Positions 1-7,734 of a stretch of DNA of 64,000 nucleotides are shown one piece after another. Made by a program: the position numbers and the translations under genes. Position 1 is the first letter of the stretch. Each line of letters begins with the position of its first letter. The stretch is from Moritella sp. F3 (lineage in GTDB: Bacteria > Pseudomonadota > Gammaproteobacteria > Enterobacterales > Moritellaceae): assembly GCF_015082335.1 (NCBI RefSeq), contig NZ_BLRL01000001.1:62001-126000 (forward strand), given 5' to 3'. Below the pieces are notes generated by a model. The model saw nothing but the letters and a program-made list of their open reading frames with translations. It was not told the origin of the DNA and did not search any database.

Positions 1-1163
1 GTATCTGCTTTACAGGCAAGCAATGCCTTAATGCTAAAGAATGAGGATGCATCGTCTAAAAATACGCAGCGCAGTAAGTTATCAAATACTGTTTTATCCG
101 GATATTTACGGCGTAGTTTATCCATGTTGAAAAAGTTAGCGCCACCGGCTATCGCATCATCCACGGTTATCATCTGACGGAAAATACCATCAACGCCTAG
201 CGCACCAGCTTTAAGTGCTTTATGGCTTATTTCAATTTTTAAATCTTTTCTGCCGGACCATTTTGAATATGCTTCATGGGCGGTACTCGATGGCGTCGAT
301 AAATACGTTGTGCGGTACTTGGATTGAATTGTCAGACCACCAATAAGGTCGTCTAGCTCTTTGAACTTTGGGATCCAAAATGCTTCATCAATATATAAAT
401 GGCCGTTAAAACCTTGACCTGTGCGAGCGTTCGTTGATAAGAACGTTAAACTTGCGCCATTACTGAGTTGTAAATCATCTTTCCCTTTTAATTCCACATC
501 GCCAAGTTCAAGTGCAAATTTACGAATGTAGTTTTTAAATATCTCACTTTGCTTACGCGATGCAGATAAAAACACCTGGTTATCGCCGGTTAATATCGCA
601 TCTTCAAACGCTTCAAATGCAAAATAAAATGTTAAACCAATTTGACGAGACTTAAGGTAAAAACGCATCTCGTTAATGTCGTTATTACACTTATGATCGT
701 GAATATTTTTTTGATACTCAAAGAACGTCTTTTCTCTGAAATTCGCCAATATATCAGGCGTGATACCTGAGATATCATTTTTAGTTTTATTGCTTGGCCT
801 GCCACGTCGCTGTTCTGAATGACTGTCGTTATGACTGGTTTTTTTCTTACGGCGCTCAGCGGTGTCGCGTTTGTGTTTCTGCTCAAGCAGTATTTCGAGT
901 TCTTTGATTTGCGATTCGTGCTTTCTGTCAACCCAAAGCAGGTACGCAATACGCTGACGAAGCATTAATTCAACGGGCGCATCATCGCGCATTTGCTTCC
1001 AACCAAATTTAGATATCCATTGTTGGATTGTTCTTGGCGCAATCACTAGTGCATCGGCAATCTCGGCTGTTTTATATTGGCGTAAGTAATACCCCAATGC
1101 ATGCGTTTGCATCTGGGTATAAATTGGTTTTTCTGGTGGCGTTGCAATTAAATTTATCTTCAT
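1..1163 (-). CDS. Phage terminase, ATPase subunit (P2 gpP-like), cut by window edge
   Basis: Packaging motor ATPase that would drive DNA into the procapsid with a gpM-type partner. The reading frame stays open from the ATG at 1163 (minus strand) to base 1, giving about 387 N-terminal residues of a family usually near 590, so the nuclease-type C-terminal part lies outside. An N-terminal helix-turn-helix-like segment (about residues 30-57) precedes a basic linker. A Walker A-like KSRQIGLT sits at 171-178 and Walker B LYIDE at 256-260. The KSRQIG form is typical of P2-type terminases. It is divergent from the scaffold gene, as in P2, where P and O are transcribed apart. Family call is strong; activity cannot be judged from a partial gene. 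Confidence 0.9.
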   Translation of the reverse strand, partial: MKINLIATPPEKPIYTQMQTHALGYYLRQYKTAEIADALVIAPRTIQQWISKFGWKQMRDDAPVELMLRQRIAYLLWVDRKHESQIKELEILLEQKHKRDTAERRKKKTSHNDSHSEQRRGRPSNKTKNDISGITPDILANFREKTFFEYQKNIHDHKCNNDINEMRFYLKSRQIGLTFYFAFEAFEDAILTGDNQVFLSASRKQSEIFKNYIRKFALELGDVELKGKDDLQLSNGASLTFLSTNARTGQGFNGHLYIDEAFWIPKFKELDDLIGGLTIQSKYRTTYLSTPSSTAHEAYSKWSGRKDLKIEISHKALKAGALGVDGIFRQMITVDDAIAGGANFFNMDKLRRKYPDKTVFDNLLRCVFLDDASSFFSIKALLACKAD

Positions 1164-1297
1164 CGTTACAGTGTGCAATAACAACGGAAATACCTCAGTA
1201 AATCAAGTTTCTACATTCCCTATATAGAAATAGGTTCGATATTAAAAGAGGGCATATTTCGGTAAATTAAAATGACGCATTACAGGAGATTAACGGC

Positions 1298-2149
1298 ATG
1301 TTTCAATCTGAACCCCTTTGTATTTTGACCGCTGGCCCTACGGTCGACGGTCGTTTAATCGAGCAACAAGTTATTGATGATATTGCAGAGCAATATGATC
1401 CGAAAACATATAACGCCCGCATTAATGAAGACCATTGGTCATGGGGCGCTAAGTTCGGTTCTGTACTGTCCGTTGAAAAACGTGAAAACCAACTATTTGC
1501 GATATTAAAACCAAATGCATTGTTCTTAAACATGATTGAACAGGGGCAACTGCTGCATACGTCATGTGAAATTACACACGATTTTGCCAAGACGGGTAAA
1601 AGCTACCTGACAGGCCTTGCATTAACAGATGAACCTGCATCATTGGGGACCACTGAGATTCATTTATCAGCCAAAGATAAAAACAAACATAAAGATGAAA
1701 ACAAAGAAAGCTTAAGCAGTGGGGCAACCGTTGGTGAAAATAAAATTATTGCACCTGAAGTACCCGATGAAAAAGAAGATTTAAAGCTACTCGCAAGAAT
1801 TAAAAAAATATTCAGCATAAGCCCTGAGCCAATCACGCAACTCGAACAAGAAGAGAATGAACCCATGGATAAAGAGACAAAAGAATTACTCGCAACACAA
1901 ACCGAAAATATCACTGCGTTAACTGCGGCGGTGACACTGTTAGCCTCGACGACTAAACCTGTCATACCAGTGCCTGAAACAGTGCCAGAAACCGTTCCAA
2001 TTGCACCTGCCGTACCAGAAAAACCGGAAGAGAGTGAAGTCTCAAAACTGTCAGCGAAGGTTGATGACTTGGTTGAAAAGCTCAACAAAATAACGGATGA
2101 AAACCCACGCGACCCAGCGGGTAAACAAGATGAATCGGGTTACTTGTAA
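1298..2149 (+). CDS. Capsid scaffold/protease (P2 gpO-like)
   Basis: Internal scaffold and maturation protease of P2-type heads. Length (283 aa) matches P2 gpO (about 284). By alignment from memory with P2 gpO, the catalytic triad is kept: Asp17 in TVDGR, His46 in NEDHW and Ser89 in HTSCEIT, followed by the family motif TGKSYLTGLALTDEPASLG. The C-terminal half is acidic and Pro/Glu-rich, with a coiled-coil-like end, as expected of the scaffolding part. AGGAG lies nine bases before the ATG. It is the first gene of the rightward head operon and precedes the major capsid gene. Confidence 0.92.
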   Translation: MFQSEPLCILTAGPTVDGRLIEQQVIDDIAEQYDPKTYNARINEDHWSWGAKFGSVLSVEKRENQLFAILKPNALFLNMIEQGQLLHTSCEITHDFAKTGKSYLTGLALTDEPASLGTTEIHLSAKDKNKHKDENKESLSSGATVGENKIIAPEVPDEKEDLKLLARIKKIFSISPEPITQLEQEENEPMDKETKELLATQTENITALTAAVTLLASTTKPVIPVPETVPETVPIAPAVPEKPEESEVSKLSAKVDDLVEKLNKITDENPRDPAGKQDESGYL

Positions 2150-2208
2150 ATCATGGTGTATTTGGTTTCTCATTCTCTTTTTAATGTATTTATTATTGGA
2201 TTTTAACT

Positions 2209-3276
2209 ATGCAAGAAATAACAAAAATAGCGGTTGAAGGTTATAAAAAAGCCGTTGCAAAGCAAAACAATGTCGCTGATGTGACTGAAAAATTCAGTGT
2301 TACACCAGCGGCAACACAAAAAATAATCGCCGTTATTCGTGAGAACAATTGGTTCCTGAGCAAAATTAATATTATGCCCGTAAGCAACCAAAAGGGTGAA
2401 GCGCTTGGTTTAGGTGTCTCGGGCATGATTGCGAGCCGTACTAATACTAAAGCGGGCTCAGAGCGTAAACCGAAAGCTGTGTATAGCATGACGCCGATGC
2501 CGTATCTGTGTGAACAAGTAAACTTTGATTCACATATTCGTTACGATCAATTAGATGCATTCGCGCACTTAAATAACTTCAATAAAATCATTGCATCACA
2601 AACCCGTGAGCAAATTGATTTAAACAAAGTGACTATCGGTTTTCATGGTGAACGTAGCGCGCCTGATACAGATGCGAGCGCAAACCCAAATGGTGAAGAT
2701 GTGTGTAAAGGTTGGTTGCAGGCTATTCGTGAACATAATTCTGATGCCATGCTCACCGAAGGTAAAACAGCGAGTGAAATTCGCATCGGCGAAGGTGAAC
2801 CAGTGGGCGATGGTTCGGGCGCTGGTTTAGGTGATTTCATTAACCTCGATTTAGCCGTGATGAATGTAAAAGCGTTACTCGGTGATGAGTGTGCCAACGA
2901 TTCTGATTTAGTGGCGTTAATCGGCTCTGATTTACTGGCTTTTGATAAAGCCAAATTCTATGCCGCACATGGTAATACGCCCAGTGAAAAATCAAAGATT
3001 GAAGATAAACAAGTGATCGGCACTTATGGAGGTTTACCGTCTGCGTGTCCACCATCATTCCCACCAACCGGCATTCTTGTTACTAGTTTCAAGAACCTGT
3101 CGATTTATATTCAAAAAGATTCGATTCGTCGTACTGCTGCAATCAAGAATGACCGACTTGATCAGCTTGAAAATTTTGAATCCATGAACATGGCTTATGT
3201 GGTCGAGCAGTTACCCAAAGCCGCCGCGCTTGAGTTTGATAACGTGAAGTTATGGATTGATGGCCAATGGGTTTAA
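2209..3276 (+). CDS. Major capsid protein (P2 gpN-like)
   Basis: Major head protein of the P2 family; 355 aa against 357 in P2. Family features include the N-terminal VTPAATQKI segment, the FLSKINIMPV segment and the QIDLNKVTIGFHGE region. Position after the scaffold gene supports the call. In P2 the next gene is the small terminase gpM; here the next gene is the head completion protein, after a 116-base gap with a strong stem-loop. Product is expected to be processed by the upstream protease. Confidence 0.92.
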   Translation: MQEITKIAVEGYKKAVAKQNNVADVTEKFSVTPAATQKIIAVIRENNWFLSKINIMPVSNQKGEALGLGVSGMIASRTNTKAGSERKPKAVYSMTPMPYLCEQVNFDSHIRYDQLDAFAHLNNFNKIIASQTREQIDLNKVTIGFHGERSAPDTDASANPNGEDVCKGWLQAIREHNSDAMLTEGKTASEIRIGEGEPVGDGSGAGLGDFINLDLAVMNVKALLGDECANDSDLVALIGSDLLAFDKAKFYAAHGNTPSEKSKIEDKQVIGTYGGLPSACPPSFPPTGILVTSFKNLSIYIQKDSIRRTAAIKNDRLDQLENFESMNMAYVVEQLPKAAALEFDNVKLWIDGQWV

Positions 3277-3314
3277 TACCCGAAAATAACGCCCTGTAAA
3301 ATAACACCCCCCAT

Positions 3315-3377
3315 GCAGGCTTTCGCTGCTTTATCAACACCGATTACGTGTTGCTATTAGCCAAGCGTTAAGCCTGC
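3315..3377 (+). other. Nested stem-loop between capsid and head-completion genes
   Basis: An outer imperfect stem pairs GCAGGCTTTCGCT (from 3315) with AAGCGTTAAGCCTGC (3363-3377). An inner perfect stem pairs CAACAC (3335-3340) with GTGTTG (3348-3353). There is no T-run after it, so it is not a plain terminator. It occupies the position where gpM sits in P2 and HP1. It could be an mRNA processing or stability element, or a rearrangement scar. Confidence 0.6.
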
Positions 3378-3392
3378 ACCTAAGAGGCTTTT

Positions 3393-3842
3393 ATGCAATT
3401 TGTCGGAAATAAAGACGATATATATGGCTCGATACTGCCCGCAACAACGCTATATCCAGAGTTGAGCATTGCAGAGTTTCAGCGTGTGTTTCATTTTTTA
3501 AGTAATGAAACAGAGGCTGGTATTTTGCACCACGCCAGGGTTGCTCGAATTACGGTTAATCAAGAGTTACTCGACACGGTAAAACCATTTAACGGCCTTG
3601 CTGGACTATCACTCGAGCGTTTTGACGAAACTGAAACGGGTGACGTTTTATATAAACAGGCTGTTTTTGCGTTAACTGCAAATAACTTAGTTGAGAATCA
3701 GTTGAGTATGAATGCCACGGTTGAAGCGACAGATCGACAAGAAGCTATACAGGCCAAAGCTGACCATTGTTTAGTGCAGTATCGTCAAGCAATCGACTTG
3801 TTACTTAACGCCAAAGCAACCTATCGGTTTGAGATAGTTTAA
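3393..3842 (+). CDS. Head completion protein (P2 gpL-like)
   Basis: Head completion/stabilisation protein of P2-type phages, joining the filled head to the tail. At 149 aa it is slightly shorter than P2 gpL (about 169). The N-terminal segment with YPELSIAEFQRV, the ARITVNQELL helix and the C-terminal YRQAIDLLLNAK helix follow the GPL family pattern. It sits 10 bases before the gpR-like gene in the same operon. Identification is by pattern and position, since this family is poorly conserved. Confidence 0.75.
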   Translation: MQFVGNKDDIYGSILPATTLYPELSIAEFQRVFHFLSNETEAGILHHARVARITVNQELLDTVKPFNGLAGLSLERFDETETGDVLYKQAVFALTANNLVENQLSMNATVEATDRQEAIQAKADHCLVQYRQAIDLLLNAKATYRFEIV

Positions 3843-3852
3843 GGGATAGCTT

Positions 3853-4326
3853 ATGGAAGCATTACAAAGTTTAACTGCGCTCTTTACTCAACATGTCACG
3901 GATGCAAAAAGCCTTGATGTGTGGGCTGAAGACGGTGAATTGATTTGCACCCAGGGCAGTTTTGTTGATGGTTTTGATATCGCGTACACGGTGAACATTA
4001 ATATGACAGGCGTCGATGTTCAGCCGCATATATTGATGATGCACCTTGTTACCTGGTTCAATAAATACGATATGAACCGAGATGAGAAAGGCTTACCAAC
4101 CCCATCATTCGCGACAGAGCTGCTGGATAAAGGCAAGTGTGACATCAAATTGAAAATTGATATTCGAGAGAGCTATTCATTGAATGAAAATGTCTTGGGC
4201 AATTGGCAGCAAAATGAGACGCGTTATGAATGTATCAGTGATTTTCATCAAGCCGTAACCGAAGACGAGTTACCAACGCTTGAGTTTATTAAAGGACCTG
4301 AAGGTGATCTTCCGTTATGCAGTTAA
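3853..4326 (+). CDS. Tail completion protein (P2 gpR-like)
   Basis: 157 aa, similar in size and layout to P2 gpR, a tail completion protein. It shows an N-terminal helix, a central segment with YTVNINMTG, then PHILMMHLVTWFNKYDMNR, matching the family pattern in which a strand is followed by a 'vlaWLren' helix. The 3' end overlaps the next gene by 10 bases, indicating translational coupling with the gpS-like gene as in P2, where R and S are adjacent. Confidence 0.75.
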   Translation: MEALQSLTALFTQHVTDAKSLDVWAEDGELICTQGSFVDGFDIAYTVNINMTGVDVQPHILMMHLVTWFNKYDMNRDEKGLPTPSFATELLDKGKCDIKLKIDIRESYSLNENVLGNWQQNETRYECISDFHQAVTEDELPTLEFIKGPEGDLPLCS

Positions 4327-4856
4327 ATAGTCCTGAACATTTAACGCATGCCATTAATGATTTGATACTAACCGGTCCTGAGAAGTTTGATTTAAACCGA
4401 CGCTTGGCAAACCGTACACGGCAAACATTTCGGGCTCAAATACGCGCGCAGCGTGATATTGACGATAACCCATATCAAAAACGAACAAGGCGCAAGATAA
4501 GCACGGTTTATAAAACGGGCTCATGGGAAACCGCTAAGAATACGCAAAACAACAAAAACATGCTGGCAGGTTTTGGGCGAGCATTGAAGACGCGTGTTGA
4601 TGAAAAGAGCTTTGAAGTTGGGCTAGCTGGTCTTGTGGGGAAAATGGCAAGGCTACATAACGAAGGACAAAATGTGTCATTCACGACGCGGGTTAACGGT
4701 TATTACAATACCAGGACAAGCAGATGGGAAGGCGGGACAAAAGTAAAAAATAATTACCGAATGCCAAAGCGGACATTTATCGGTTGGACACCAGCACTTG
4801 AGCGCGATCTACTTGCAATGGTTGCTGAACAATTTTTACCAGGCGTGGAGAATTAA
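4317..4856 (+). CDS. Tail completion/virion morphogenesis protein (P2 gpS-like)
   Basis: 179 aa, fitting the phage virion morphogenesis family that includes P2 gpS and Mu gpG. Visible features are a basic N-terminal half with RTRQTFRAQIRAQRD and DDNPYQKR, a LHNEGQ motif typical of the family, and the RTFIGWTP segment near the C-terminus. It overlaps the gpR-like gene and its stop is directly followed by the ATG of the small DUF2635 gene. Likely needed for tail maturation and head joining. Confidence 0.8.
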   Translation: MQLNSPEHLTHAINDLILTGPEKFDLNRRLANRTRQTFRAQIRAQRDIDDNPYQKRTRRKISTVYKTGSWETAKNTQNNKNMLAGFGRALKTRVDEKSFEVGLAGLVGKMARLHNEGQNVSFTTRVNGYYNTRTSRWEGGTKVKNNYRMPKRTFIGWTPALERDLLAMVAEQFLPGVEN

Positions 4857-5030
4857 ATGCGTGAGATTAAAGTTAAACCAAAGAAAGGGTTACTCGTACG
4901 TGATCCGAATACCCGTGAACCATTAAAAGCCGCGGGCGAACTTAAGCCCCGTAATACCTATTGGTTACGTCGAATCAACGATGCTGATGTACTACTGGTT
5001 ACTGAATCAAAAAAGGAAACTAAATCATGA
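4857..5030 (+). CDS. Small DUF2635-type phage protein
   Basis: A 57-residue reading frame directly after the gpS-like stop, overlapping the sheath start by four bases (ATGA). The protein begins MREIKVKPKKGLLVRDPN and contains NTYWLRRINDADV. This resembles the small DUF2635 proteins encoded just before Mu-like tail sheath genes. No function is established for the family. Its position between the P2-like tail completion gene and the sheath marks the junction between P2-like and Mu-like parts. Confidence 0.75.
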   Translation: MREIKVKPKKGLLVRDPNTREPLKAAGELKPRNTYWLRRINDADVLLVTESKKETKS

Positions 5031-6160
5031 GCATTAGTTTTGCCGCAGTCCCGAACAATGCGAGAGTTCCAGGCGTTTATATTGAAATTGATAACAGCCT
5101 GGCAAACAGCGCAGAAGCACAGCAAATTGTATTAGTGATTGGTAATGCGGTGGCTAATGCACCTGTTGGGCCGAACACGGTCGTACTTTGCATGAATGAA
5201 GATTCTGCGCGTAAGCAGTTTGGTGAGTCAGATATCACATCGATGTTGAAGTATTTCACCAAGCAAAATGAAACCCTGCCTATTTATGCGGTGAGTGTTG
5301 ATGCAAGCGATACGATGAATGCCCTTGCTGCACTGGGGGATAAGCAATATCACCATATCATTTGCTCATTAAATGACGATACCACGGTGCGTGATTTAGG
5401 TGAGTTTTTAGATGCTCGTTATGAAGCGCTGCAAATGATCCCTGGTATCGCGTACTTACCCAAAAAAGGCACGCATGCGGAATTAGTGACTTATGGCGAA
5501 AAGTCTAATTGCCCATTAATTAGTTTTATCTCTATCAACGATGTGGGTGATTCGGGCAATAAACCATTGAGTGACGCCGAAGTCGTTGCAGCCTGGGCGG
5601 GACAAATAGCGCCGTCACTTGCTAACGATCCTTGTCGACCACTACAAACGCTGAAAATGAAGGGTGTGTACTCAATCGCAAGCAGTGAGTTTGACTGGGC
5701 TGAACGTAATTTACTGTTACATGAAGGGATGGGAACATATACGGTCACTGCGACTGGTGAAGTACAAGTTGAGCGACCAGTAACCGCCTATACCGAAAAC
5801 GCCGCTGGTGTTGCTGATAACAGCTATTTAGATGTGATGACACCTGCAACCGCAATGTATTTTCGTGAAAAACAGCGTTCACTTATTCAAAGTAAATATG
5901 GTCGACATAAATTAGCGAAAGACGGTACTAACTTTGCACCTGGTCAAGCGATTGCAACGCCAAGCATGATTAAGGGTGAACTACTTACGTTGTACAGATC
6001 GTTGGAATACAAAGGTATTGTTCAAGACTTTGAGGGTTACAAAAAATCATTAATCGTTGAGTTAGATGACACAAATAAAGCCCGTATTAACTACCTCGAT
6101 AGTCCGCAGTTTATCAACGGCCTGATCATCACAGCGGGTAAAATTCAATTTAGAAAGTAA
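5027..6160 (+). CDS. Contractile tail sheath protein (Mu gpL-like)
   Basis: Sheath subunit of a contractile tail. The N-terminus (SFAAVPNNARVPGVYIEIDN) has the Mu-type 'xxxRVPlxYiEfDNs' pattern rather than the P2 FI start. The C-terminal part has DGTNFAPGQAIATPSMIKGE and an EGYKKSLIVELDD segment typical of sheath C-terminal domains. At 377 aa it is shorter than Mu gpL (about 495) and similar to compact P2/HP1-class sheaths. It is followed by the tube gene after 28 bases. Confidence 0.85.
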   Translation: MSISFAAVPNNARVPGVYIEIDNSLANSAEAQQIVLVIGNAVANAPVGPNTVVLCMNEDSARKQFGESDITSMLKYFTKQNETLPIYAVSVDASDTMNALAALGDKQYHHIICSLNDDTTVRDLGEFLDARYEALQMIPGIAYLPKKGTHAELVTYGEKSNCPLISFISINDVGDSGNKPLSDAEVVAAWAGQIAPSLANDPCRPLQTLKMKGVYSIASSEFDWAERNLLLHEGMGTYTVTATGEVQVERPVTAYTENAAGVADNSYLDVMTPATAMYFREKQRSLIQSKYGRHKLAKDGTNFAPGQAIATPSMIKGELLTLYRSLEYKGIVQDFEGYKKSLIVELDDTNKARINYLDSPQFINGLIITAGKIQFRK

Positions 6161-6188
6161 CTCAATCATTGGGTTTTGGGAGTAAATA

Positions 6189-6554
6189 ATGAGTACGAAA
6201 ATAACCAGCCGTGGTTTTTTAGATGCCGGTTCTTTAGGTCGATTACCGACGAAAGAAGGTGCCACCGTTAACTTTGGTAATATGAAACGTGATCCCGTTC
6301 TGGGTGATGCGGGGGTGCTTGGATACAGTGAAGTATTTGAAGGTGCGCCCAGTATTAAGGCCACGATTGTTCATGCTACCACCACCGATGAAACCGCTAT
6401 CAAAAATTTCACTAGTGAAAATATTACGCTCAATACCAACAGTGGTAAAAGCTACACCTTGATGGATGCTTGGGTTGGTGAAGCACTTGAACTAACCGTT
6501 AAAGATGGTCAGTTAGACGTGATGTTCTTTGGTACTGAACTCATACCACAATAG
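6189..6554 (+). CDS. Tail tube protein (Mu-like)
   Basis: 121-aa tube subunit. It carries the tube family pattern: an N-terminal strand region, then KRDPVLGDAGVLGYSEV, then a paired-strand segment ending in GKSYTLMDAWV and a C-terminal FFG strand. The 'GkxyxlrdAWv' block is characteristic of Mu-type tail tubes. It follows the sheath gene as usual in contractile-tailed phages. GGGAG precedes the ATG closely. Confidence 0.82.
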   Translation: MSTKITSRGFLDAGSLGRLPTKEGATVNFGNMKRDPVLGDAGVLGYSEVFEGAPSIKATIVHATTTDETAIKNFTSENITLNTNSGKSYTLMDAWVGEALELTVKDGQLDVMFFGTELIPQ

Positions 6555-6571
6555 TATCGAAGGGGGTTGTC

Positions 6572-7276
6572 ATGTTATCGATATTAATAAAGCGAAAAGC
6601 GCGAGCAAGAAAAAAACAAGAAAATGAAGATAAGCCAATTCAAAGCGACATATTATCAATTAAAAGTAGCGGTAAGCAACGCGTAACACTTGAAGATAAG
6701 CCCTGGTCTGAAGTGCAAAACACCTTAAAAAGGGATTTAGAGTATTCAAGAACCTTGGCTGGCTCGCAAGAAAAAATACCGTTTAAAAAAGAACTCATTA
6801 AAAAATACAAACCATTAGTCACCAAGTTGCTTGCAACCCATGAAAATTTAGATGGGTTGGATGTCGTGTGGTGGTTCTATCAATGGCAGATTGATTGTGG
6901 CCTGTTGCCGTTAATGCACGACGCTTTTAAAGCGGCGGTGCTAAAAGGTTTAGATACACCGGCTAATTGGAAGTCGAATGGACAAACGGCGTATTGCGAT
7001 ATTGTTTTTAAATATTCGCATGAAGCACATAAAGCGAATATCGAATTTAATACCGCGTATTTAAGCGGTGCAATCAATGATTTGTTAGCGGGTAGTATTG
7101 CCACTAATCCACCGTTAAAAGTTAAAATGTTCCGTTTAGCGGGCGATTTATTATTACAAGCGGGTAACGCTGAAGACGCATTAACCTTGTATAACGTTGT
7201 CATGAAAATAGACCCGCAAAAAGGCGGTCGTAAAACCAAAGTGAAAGAATTAAAGGAAGCATTAGGCCATGAGTAA
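6572..7276 (+). CDS. Terminase small subunit (P2 gpM-like), displaced
   Basis: 234 aa. The C-terminal two thirds align by eye with P2 gpM: VVWWFYQWQIDCGL (P2 has 'VMLWRLDTGDI'), a GLDTPANWK segment (P2 'GLTMPGKHR') and the C-terminal repeat-like AGDLLLQAGNAEDALTLY (P2 'TGLFLRDGGDAAGALAHL'). In P2, gpM is the nuclease-bearing subunit of the terminase and lies between N and L. Here it lies between tail tube and tail chaperone, which is unusual. The N-terminus is very basic. AGGGGG precedes the ATG. It overlaps the next gene by eight bases. Confidence 0.75.
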   Translation: MLSILIKRKARARKKQENEDKPIQSDILSIKSSGKQRVTLEDKPWSEVQNTLKRDLEYSRTLAGSQEKIPFKKELIKKYKPLVTKLLATHENLDGLDVVWWFYQWQIDCGLLPLMHDAFKAAVLKGLDTPANWKSNGQTAYCDIVFKYSHEAHKANIEFNTAYLSGAINDLLAGSIATNPPLKVKMFRLAGDLLLQAGNAEDALTLYNVVMKIDPQKGGRKTKVKELKEALGHE

Positions 7277-7559
7277 AGCATTAGAGTTAACGTCAACAAA
7301 TTCGAAAATGGTCGCGCTCGCGTCACCAATGACTGTGGGCGGTGAAGAAGTTAACGAAATTGAACTGCGTAAACCTAACGCGGGTAATTTACGTGGATTA
7401 AATTTAATCAGTGTTGTTGAAATGCACTTTGATGCTGCGATGGTATTACTCCCCCGTATATCGAAATTAAATGAACGTGACATTTTGAATATGGAACCGG
7501 AAAACTTTGCGCCATTGATGACGGAAATAGCGGGTTTTTTCGTGAATACGGAACACTAA
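7269..7559 (+). CDS. Tail assembly chaperone, short form (P2 gpE-like)
   Basis: 96-aa short product of the tail chaperone locus. It shows the family N-terminus: SPMTVGGEEVNEIELRKPNAGNLRG fits the 'pvtvdGxxxxexxlRxPtagDlrg' pattern (split here for description). These chaperones bind the tape measure before tube assembly. The 3' end carries a heptanucleotide T TTT TTC at 7535-7541 in the reading phase needed for -1 slippage. In P2 the equivalent site is T TTT TTG. The longer fusion product is listed separately. Confidence 0.8.
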   Translation: MSKALELTSTNSKMVALASPMTVGGEEVNEIELRKPNAGNLRGLNLISVVEMHFDAAMVLLPRISKLNERDILNMEPENFAPLMTEIAGFFVNTEH

Positions 7560-7699
7560 TAGAGCGCGTAGAAACCTACTACGCCGATATTGCTATGGTG
7601 TTTCATTGGCCCCCAAGTGAAATAGACATACTCAGTCTTGATGATTTATTGCTCTTTAGAGAAGAAGCGCGAATTCGTCATGAACCAGAAAGCGCCTAG
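7269..7699 (+). CDS. Tail assembly chaperone, -1 frameshift fusion (P2 gpE+E'-like)
   Basis: A -1 slip at TTTTTTC (7535-7541) moves translation from the gpE-like frame into a second open frame starting CGT at 7541 and ending with TAG at 7697-7699, giving about 143 aa. The second-frame peptide contains YYADIAMVFHWPPSEI and LLLFREEARIRHE. These match the E' pattern of P2 ('iFHWPPsEl...l..wREkA'). The E' frame has no ATG-led start of its own before these motifs, so fusion by frameshifting is the natural reading. The feature is one CDS joined at 7540. Confidence 0.82.
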
Positions 7700-7711
7700 T
7701 GCGCTTTTTTT
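7689..7711 (+). terminator. Hairpin with T-run after tail chaperone genes
   Basis: AAAGCGC (7689-7695), loop CTAGT, GCGCTTT (7701-7707), followed by further T residues. The stop codon of the fusion frame lies in the loop. It looks like an intrinsic terminator, yet the tape measure starts 24 bases further on, so it may attenuate or separate tape measure expression. Confidence 0.6.
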
Positions 7712-7734
7712 ATACCTAAAAGAGAGCTAAACCG

